Assembly: GCA_964374025.1 (NCBI GenBank)
Contig: CAYJWU010000023.1
Location: 1-15,318, forward strand
From: JBASTI01 sp964374025
GTDB taxonomy: Bacteria > Patescibacteriota > Minisyncoccia > Spechtbacterales > HO2-43-30
Reading direction: 5' to 3'
DNA: 15,318 nt
Shown: one piece after another, positions 11,012 to 15,318 of the stretch
Position numbering within the stretch: position 1 is the stretch's first letter
Layout of the letters: each line of letters begins with the position of its first letter
Notes under the pieces: model-generated
Database searches by the model: none
What the model saw: only the letters and a program-made list of their open reading frames with translations
Told to the model about the DNA's origin: nothing
Program-made: the position numbers and the translations under genes

Positions 11012-12313
11012 ATGGAGACTATATCGTATCAAAAAACAACCCTCAAAAACGGCGTCAGGGTAATTGTGGCGCCCATGGCGAACACGAAGGCCGTTACGGT
11101 GCTCGTGCTTTTTGGAACGGGCTCAAAATACGAGACAAAGAAAATAAATGGCGTCTCGCACTTTTTGGAACATATGTTTTTCAAAGGCACAGAGAAGCGT
11201 CCAAGGGCAATAGATATTAGCTCGCTTCTTGATGGCGTGGGAGGAGAGTTTAACGCCTTTACCAGCGAGGAGTTTACGGGGTATTATGTAAAGGTAGCCA
11301 CAGCCCACTTTGATTTGGCGCTGGATGTTGTTTCAGACATACTTTTACATTCAAAATTTGACGCGAAAGAAATAAACCGGGAGCGCGGAGTTGTCGTTGA
11401 AGAGATAAATATGAACAACGATAACCCAATGCGCAAGGTCTTTGAAGTATGGAGCGAGCTTCTATACGGAGATCAGCCGGCCGGCTGGCCCATTACGGGG
11501 ACAAAAGAGACTATGGCGGGCATTAGGCGCAACGATATCGTTGATTACTTTAATAAGCAATATGTTGGGGAAAACGCTGTAGTAATAGTTGCCGGAAACA
11601 CCCGCCTAGCCGGCAGGCAGGCAAAAGACGGATCGGCGCTCGAAAAGGTGAAGAAGTGTTTTTCTGCCTTGAGACACGGCAAGTCGTATGAAAAGAATAG
11701 GGTAGTAGAGACGCAGAGGGGCCCGGTCGCGCTTTTGCGAGCAAAACAGACAGACCAGACGCATATATGTCTTGGCGCAAGGGGCTTTAGCATATTTGAT
11801 CCAAAAAAGTACACATCCCAGATTATCGCAACTTTGCTTGGAGGTGGAATGAGCTCCCGCATGTTTATAAGCGTGCGTGAACGAAAGGGCCTCGTTTACT
11901 ATATTTCAACTGTATCGGATTCTGATACCGACACCGGTTCACTGTTTACGCGCGCAGGCATTGACAACACAAAAGTAGAAAAAGCAGTAAGGACCATAGT
12001 TTTGGAGTATAAAAAAATAAAGCGGCAAAAAGTATCTGATACAGAGCTTAAAAAAGCAAAAAATTATATCCGCGGAAAGACCTATCTTGGCCTTGAGGCG
12101 TCAGATGACGTTGCCGAGTTTCTGGGGGGGCAAGAGATATTGGAAAATCAAATTCTTTCGCCGGAAAAAATATTAAAAGAGCTGGATTCTATCACCCCCT
12201 CGCAAATTCAAGGGGCCGCGAGGGAAATATTTGTACCCGAGAAAATGAATCTGGCTCTTGTGGGGCCGTTTGAAGACAAAAGCAGGTTCGAGAATTTATT
12301 AGGGGAAATATAA
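11012..12313 (+). CDS. M16 family zinc metallopeptidase
   Basis: This 433-residue protease of the pitrilysin/processing-peptidase group (M16B-like) has the inverted zinc motif HFLEH (H50, E53, H54) and the distal ligand E131 in VVEEINM, exactly 76 residues after H54 as in the family. The N-terminal LKNGVRVIVAPMANTKAVTV and GVSHFLEHMFFKGTEKR are typical. The C-terminal half carries the partner-domain signature GGGMSSRMFISVRERKGLVYY (about 285-306). A short palindromic repeat is read as TRLAGRQ (197-203). M16 peptidases degrade peptides or process proteins; there is no signal peptide, so a cytoplasmic site is likely. The AI-2E permease gene begins one base after the stop. Translation starts nearly leaderless. 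Confidence 0.93.
   Translation: METISYQKTTLKNGVRVIVAPMANTKAVTVLVLFGTGSKYETKKINGVSHFLEHMFFKGTEKRPRAIDISSLLDGVGGEFNAFTSEEFTGYYVKVATAHFDLALDVVSDILLHSKFDAKEINRERGVVVEEINMNNDNPMRKVFEVWSELLYGDQPAGWPITGTKETMAGIRRNDIVDYFNKQYVGENAVVIVAGNTRLAGRQAKDGSALEKVKKCFSALRHGKSYEKNRVVETQRGPVALLRAKQTDQTHICLGARGFSIFDPKKYTSQIIATLLGGGMSSRMFISVRERKGLVYYISTVSDSDTDTGSLFTRAGIDNTKVEKAVRTIVLEYKKIKRQKVSDTELKKAKNYIRGKTYLGLEASDDVAEFLGGQEILENQILSPEKILKELDSITPSQIQGAAREIFVPEKMNLALVGPFEDKSRFENLLGEI
11601..11621 (+). repeat. In-frame short palindromic repeat in the M16 gene
   Basis: The run from 11601 to 11621 has gcct and aggc arms around a gccggc core (gcctagccggcaggc), followed by a second cagg. It lies in a surface-loop-like region (TRLAGRQ). 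From memory, cccgcctgccggcaggcagg-type repeats are scattered through many Parcubacteria genomes. Confidence 0.55.
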
Positions 12314-12314
12314 T

Positions 12315-13331
12315 ATGGGAAAGCAGGTTTTCGACATATCAACCTCCACCATAATCCGCACGGTCATCGTGCTTCTCGCGGTAGCGTTTATTTTTTCTAT
12401 CTGGCAAATTTTGGCGAGCGTGTTTTTTGCTATTGTTATCGCGGCGGGCATGGAGCCCGCGGTGAAGGGACTGGTGAAGATCAAAATCCCAAGATTTGCC
12501 GCGGCAGTTGTTTTATATATTTTCGCGCTTTCAATATTAACTTCGGTTTTTTATCTAGTTTTCCCAATATTGATTACCGAAACTCGTCAACTCTCCGCGG
12601 ATTTACCGGCGGGATATACGGAGCTTGTGAGGGACATAGAGAAATTTTTTGGCAGGACGCCTTCGGATATCGGCATACAAGAGAAAGTGGGAGGGTTCTT
12701 TACAAATATCCAACAAGAGATAGCGCGTGAAACTACCAATATTTTCACGTTTGTATCCGGTCTTTTTGGGGGCATCCTATCTTTTGTTTTGGTGTTTGTT
12801 TCCTCTTTTTATTTACTGCTCCAAAAAGACGGAGTCGAGCACTTCCTGAAATCCGTTGTGCCAAAAGACCACCAGGATTACGCGGTTGATTTATGGAAGC
12901 GTGTGCAAGTAAGACTTGCCAGGTGGTTCCGTGGGCAGCTGGTGCTTGCGCTTTTCGCGGGGACGCTTATGTTCGTTGTGCTTTGGCTTATGGGAGTAAA
13001 ATACGCGCTAACCATTGCTTTTATGGTCGGGGTTCTCGAGGTTATACCGGTTATAGGGCCCATAATAGCCGGGATTGTAACCTTCGCGCTTATTTCTTTC
13101 CAGTCTCCAATGCTTTCCCTTGTGGCTGTGATTGCCTATTTCTTTATTGAACAGATCCAGCAGAACCTATTTATGCCGCGCGTATTATCGCGCGCGATAG
13201 GGCTTAACCCTATAATAATTATCGTGTCTCTTCTTGTTGCCGCGAAGCTTATTGGTTTTTGGGGGATACTGCTTGCCATCCCAATAGCTGTTACGGTAAT
13301 GGAGTTTGTAAGAGATTTCAAAAAACAATAA
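12315..13331 (+). CDS. AI-2E family transporter (TqsA/PerM-like permease)
   Basis: This 338-residue membrane protein has the AI-2E family layout: two or three N-terminal TM segments (about 13-85), a soluble helical stretch (about 95-145), then further TM segments from about 150 to 330. Typical family phrases are present: FYLLLQKDGVEHFLKSVVP, GVLEVIPVIGPIIAGI (about 237-252), IEQIQQNLFMPRVLSRAIGLN (about 277-297) and GFWGILLAIPIAVTVMEF. Members export diverse small molecules or exchange ions, and the substrate cannot be read from sequence. It begins one base after the M16 peptidase stop, so the two are co-translated. Its stop overlaps by 14 bases the end of the convergent minus-strand gene. 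Confidence 0.92.
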   Translation: MGKQVFDISTSTIIRTVIVLLAVAFIFSIWQILASVFFAIVIAAGMEPAVKGLVKIKIPRFAAAVVLYIFALSILTSVFYLVFPILITETRQLSADLPAGYTELVRDIEKFFGRTPSDIGIQEKVGGFFTNIQQEIARETTNIFTFVSGLFGGILSFVLVFVSSFYLLLQKDGVEHFLKSVVPKDHQDYAVDLWKRVQVRLARWFRGQLVLALFAGTLMFVVLWLMGVKYALTIAFMVGVLEVIPVIGPIIAGIVTFALISFQSPMLSLVAVIAYFFIEQIQQNLFMPRVLSRAIGLNPIIIIVSLLVAAKLIGFWGILLAIPIAVTVMEFVRDFKKQ

Positions 13332-13806
13332 AGTAGAGCGCAAGCAATACGGCTATTGCCTGCGTAGAGAGGCCGATGCGCAGGGGCGGCATCGCTTTTT
13401 TGTTAAAGTGGATCTTCTGGTGAAGGGCATAAAATGATTTAAGGAATTTGGAGAGGATAGCGTTTTTTGGCGCAAGAAATAAGAGGAAGCTTAACCCGTC
13501 TGCCAGTACCCCAAACCCGCCCCCAAATATGTAGAGCCAAAGTGATGTGTCATTTCTACTCAATCCCGTAGCGACCAGCAGCACTATTAAGCCGAGAGTT
13601 GCATCTAGGGCAATTCTTCTCAATATAGGCACGCAATATTTAGTCCCCCGCGTTTTTATTTGTTTAAGCGGCTCTATTGAATATTCCCAGTGCGGTATTC
13701 TGTCCAAAACAAAGTGCGATAGAAACGCAAACAAAAGCCCAAGAAATACATTTGTGGTGCTTGCGGCGACTGCCGCGCCTACGAGTATGTGTGGACCAAG
13801 TAGCAT
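13318..13806 (-). CDS. Small integral membrane protein with HxxxDRxPH motif, unknown function
   Basis: This 162-residue protein runs opposite to its neighbours. The N-terminus LLGPHILVGAAVAASTTNVFLGLLFAFLSHFVLDRIPHWEY shows H30, D34 and H38, a pattern like that of YdjM-type membrane proteins annotated as metal-dependent hydrolases. Further hydrophobic segments occur at about 71-81, 90-110 and 144-162. The catalytic assignment is uncertain because only this one motif is seen. It ends inside the last codons of the AI-2E gene (convergent, 14-base overlap) and starts 31 bases from metG (divergent). Confidence 0.75.
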   Translation of the reverse strand: MLLGPHILVGAAVAASTTNVFLGLLFAFLSHFVLDRIPHWEYSIEPLKQIKTRGTKYCVPILRRIALDATLGLIVLLVATGLSRNDTSLWLYIFGGGFGVLADGLSFLLFLAPKNAILSKFLKSFYALHQKIHFNKKAMPPLRIGLSTQAIAVLLALYFIVF

Positions 13807-13837
13807 AATTTCTAGTTACATTGTATATCATATATAG
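13807..13837. promoter_or_regulatory. 31-base divergent promoter region
   Basis: Only 31 bases separate the minus-strand gene from metG. Going toward metG, TATATC (13824-13829) lies eight bases before ATG 13838, the same spacing as the other leaderless starts. Going the other way, TACAAT (complement of 13820-13825) lies 13 bases before the minus-strand ATG. The two -10 boxes overlap, so the polymerases should exclude each other. The -35 regions would fall inside the opposite genes and are not clear. Confidence 0.4.
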
Positions 13838-15318
13838 ATGAAAAAGAAGTTTTATATCACAACCGCGATTGATTACGTGAATGGAAGCCCTCATATTGGG
13901 CACGCGTTTGAAAAGACGCAGGCCGATGTTTTGGCGAGATACCATCGCGTCCTTGGCGAGGAAGTTTTCTTTTTGACTGGCACCGATGAGCACGGAGTGA
14001 AAAACGCGCGTTCTGCCGAAGATTCCGGAATGCCGGTAAAAAAATTCGTAGATAAAAACTCCAAGATTTTTAAAGATCTTACGAAGGCACTAAACATTTC
14101 CAACGATTATTTTATACGAACCACAGACAGGAAAGTTCATTGGCCCGGAGCTATAAAAATGTGGCAGGCGCTTGAGAGTGCGGGGGATATATATAAAAAG
14201 CAATACAAGGGGTTGTATTGCGTGGGCCACGAGGCATTTATTACTAAAAAAGATTTAGTGGATGGGAAATGCGCGCTTCATAAGAAAGAGCCGGAAGTTA
14301 TTGAGGAAGAAAACTATTTTTTCCGGCTTTCAAAGTATACGAAGCAAATAGAAAAAGCCATAAAGAGCGGCAAGTTCAAAATTATTCCAAACCCTTCAGA
14401 GAACGAGCTCCTTCGGCTCCTCGAGCAGGGCCTTGAGGATGTGAGTTTCTCTCGCCCGAGCAAGGACTTACGCTGGGGCATTCCGGTTCCCGGAGATAAG
14501 GAGCACACGCTGTATGTATGGGGAGACGCCCTTGTAAACTATCTCTCCGGCGTAGGATATGGGGCCCCTACAAGCTACAAGCTACAAGCTTCAAGCTTCA
14601 AGAAATACTGGCCTGCGGACGTCCAGGTAATTGGCAAAGATATTCTTCGATTCCACGCCGCAATCTGGCCGGGAATGCTTTTATCGGCCGGTTTGCCTCT
14701 TCCGAAAATTTTGTTTGTGCACGGGTTTATCAGCGTTGGCGGGGAGAAGATGTCAAAGTCACTCGGCAATGTAGTTGATCCGTTCGCTCTTATAGAAAAA
14801 TACGGAGCAGACGCGCTCCGTTACTATCTTTTACGGGAAATTCCGCCCACTCACGATGGCGATTTTACATACGAGAAGTTTGAAGAAAGGTATAAATCCG
14901 ATTTAGCAAAGGGCCTTGGCAACTTTACGGCGCGCGTAGTCAATCTTGGCGCGCGGCATATCAAGACGGGATTTGCCCCGTACCAGAGCCCCAAAACTAA
15001 AACGGCCATTGCGCAGGCAGAAAAAAAATATCACAAAGCAATGGGAGATTTTAGGTTCGACGAGGCGCTTCAAGCCGTATGGGAACTTATTGCGTATGGC
15101 GACAAATTTGTTGATTCTACGCGCTTATGGGAACTGCCGGATAAAGATTCTCAAAAATTTGCTTCATACATAGCTGAACTCTGTACTCTTTTGGGAAACA
15201 TCGCTTGGCTTCTTAGCCCATTCTTGCCGAACACCTCAAGGGCGATAGCGCGAGAGCTCGGCATTAGCGCGGAACAAAAGCGTGATTGGAAATTTAAACT
15301 CAAGAAAGGAAAAGCGCT
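13838..15318 (+). CDS. metG: Methionyl-tRNA synthetase, C-terminally cut by the window
   Basis: This class I enzyme charges initiator and elongator tRNA-Met. The first 493 residues are visible and the frame is still open at the window edge. Landmarks: FYITTAIDYVNGSPHIGHAF with the HIGH box (19-22), FFLTGTDEHG (44-53), the zinc knuckle region CVGHEAF...GKCALH (C128, H131, C145, H148), ENYFFRLSKY (158-167), FSRPSKDLRWGIPVP (204-218), VIGKDILRFHAAIWP (264-278) and KMSKS (304-308). The second zinc ligand is usually Cys (CVGCE) and is His here. A heptamer repeat is inserted in frame at about residues 244-255. It starts leaderless after a TATATC box. The missing part would hold the rest of the anticodon-binding domain. 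Confidence 0.95.
   Translation, partial: MKKKFYITTAIDYVNGSPHIGHAFEKTQADVLARYHRVLGEEVFFLTGTDEHGVKNARSAEDSGMPVKKFVDKNSKIFKDLTKALNISNDYFIRTTDRKVHWPGAIKMWQALESAGDIYKKQYKGLYCVGHEAFITKKDLVDGKCALHKKEPEVIEEENYFFRLSKYTKQIEKAIKSGKFKIIPNPSENELLRLLEQGLEDVSFSRPSKDLRWGIPVPGDKEHTLYVWGDALVNYLSGVGYGAPTSYKLQASSFKKYWPADVQVIGKDILRFHAAIWPGMLLSAGLPLPKILFVHGFISVGGEKMSKSLGNVVDPFALIEKYGADALRYYLLREIPPTHDGDFTYEKFEERYKSDLAKGLGNFTARVVNLGARHIKTGFAPYQSPKTKTAIAQAEKKYHKAMGDFRFDEALQAVWELIAYGDKFVDSTRLWELPDKDSQKFASYIAELCTLLGNIAWLLSPFLPNTSRAIARELGISAEQKRDWKFKLKKGKA
14568..14602 (+). repeat. Heptamer tandem repeat inside metG
   Basis: From 14570 the unit acaagct occurs three times, then tcaagct and a partial tcaag, giving a 7-base period. 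It is read in frame as TSYKLQASSFKK, between the SGVGYG and YWPADVQVIGKD segments. A seven-base unit changes frame at every step, so only some copy numbers keep the gene open. Confidence 0.85.

Noticed and set aside
11474..11487. 14-bp perfect palindrome in the M16 gene as another repeat insertion
   Set aside because: It encodes a family-typical stretch (DQPAGWPITGT, like HPLGRPILGT in homologues), so it is probably ordinary coding sequence.
1..15318. CRISPR arrays, rRNA, tRNA genes or insertion-sequence transposases
   Set aside because: I saw no spaced direct repeats, no cloverleaf-like segments and no transposase motif. The only long repeat is the 686-bp tandem unit, which has no terminal inverted repeats or transposase.

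Overview
The window looks like a chromosomal segment of a Candidate Phyla Radiation bacterium (Patescibacteria, probably Parcubacteria-like). The reasons are the very dense packing, the single-chain GlyRS, a RecO without cysteines, several core genes whose start codon lies only 6-11 nt after a -10 box (leaderless or nearly so), and short palindromic or tandem repeats inserted in frame in conserved proteins. TGA is used as a stop (for example at 1025-1027, 1309-1311 and 4732-4734), so the recoded Gracilibacteria/Absconditabacteria code does not apply. The lineage is an inference from these traits and not from a database match.

Region 1 (1-3841) is accessory. After a possible gene tail (1-81) comes a near-consensus promoter (204-232), a leaderless 38-codon small ORF (241-357) and a strong hairpin terminator (404-435). 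Next is a nine-gene same-strand operon of small proteins, mostly membrane proteins, with strong Shine-Dalgarno sites (537-3305), closed by a palindromic terminator. Two of its genes sit in a 686-bp tandem duplication that looks identical base for base. Two others, at opposite ends, share a C-terminal GGG-x-P-x-D-x-GRG-x-WG tail. A lipoprotein cassette follows (3361-3841): a 34-bp perfect palindrome touching a consensus promoter, then the lipoprotein gene, ended by a terminator almost identical to the previous one. I recognise no family for most of these proteins.

Region 2 (3850-9086) carries a single-chain MntA-like nucleotidyltransferase plus HepT-like HEPN toxin, recO without a zinc finger, a large membrane-anchored beta-rich surface protein, a RelE-type toxin-antitoxin pair, and glyQS, whose start codon overlaps the toxin stop codon.

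Region 3 (9131-10953) holds an aquaporin with a plant-TIP-like selectivity filter and a cysteine-rich zinc-ribbon protein. Both have Shine-Dalgarno sites and each is followed by its own terminator, unlike the surrounding core genes.

Region 4 (10992-15318) has an M16 peptidase and an AI-2E family permease as one operon, a convergent small membrane protein on the minus strand, and a divergent metG cut by the window end. Four genes (glyQS, the zinc-ribbon gene, the M16 gene and metG) carry in-frame repeat insertions.
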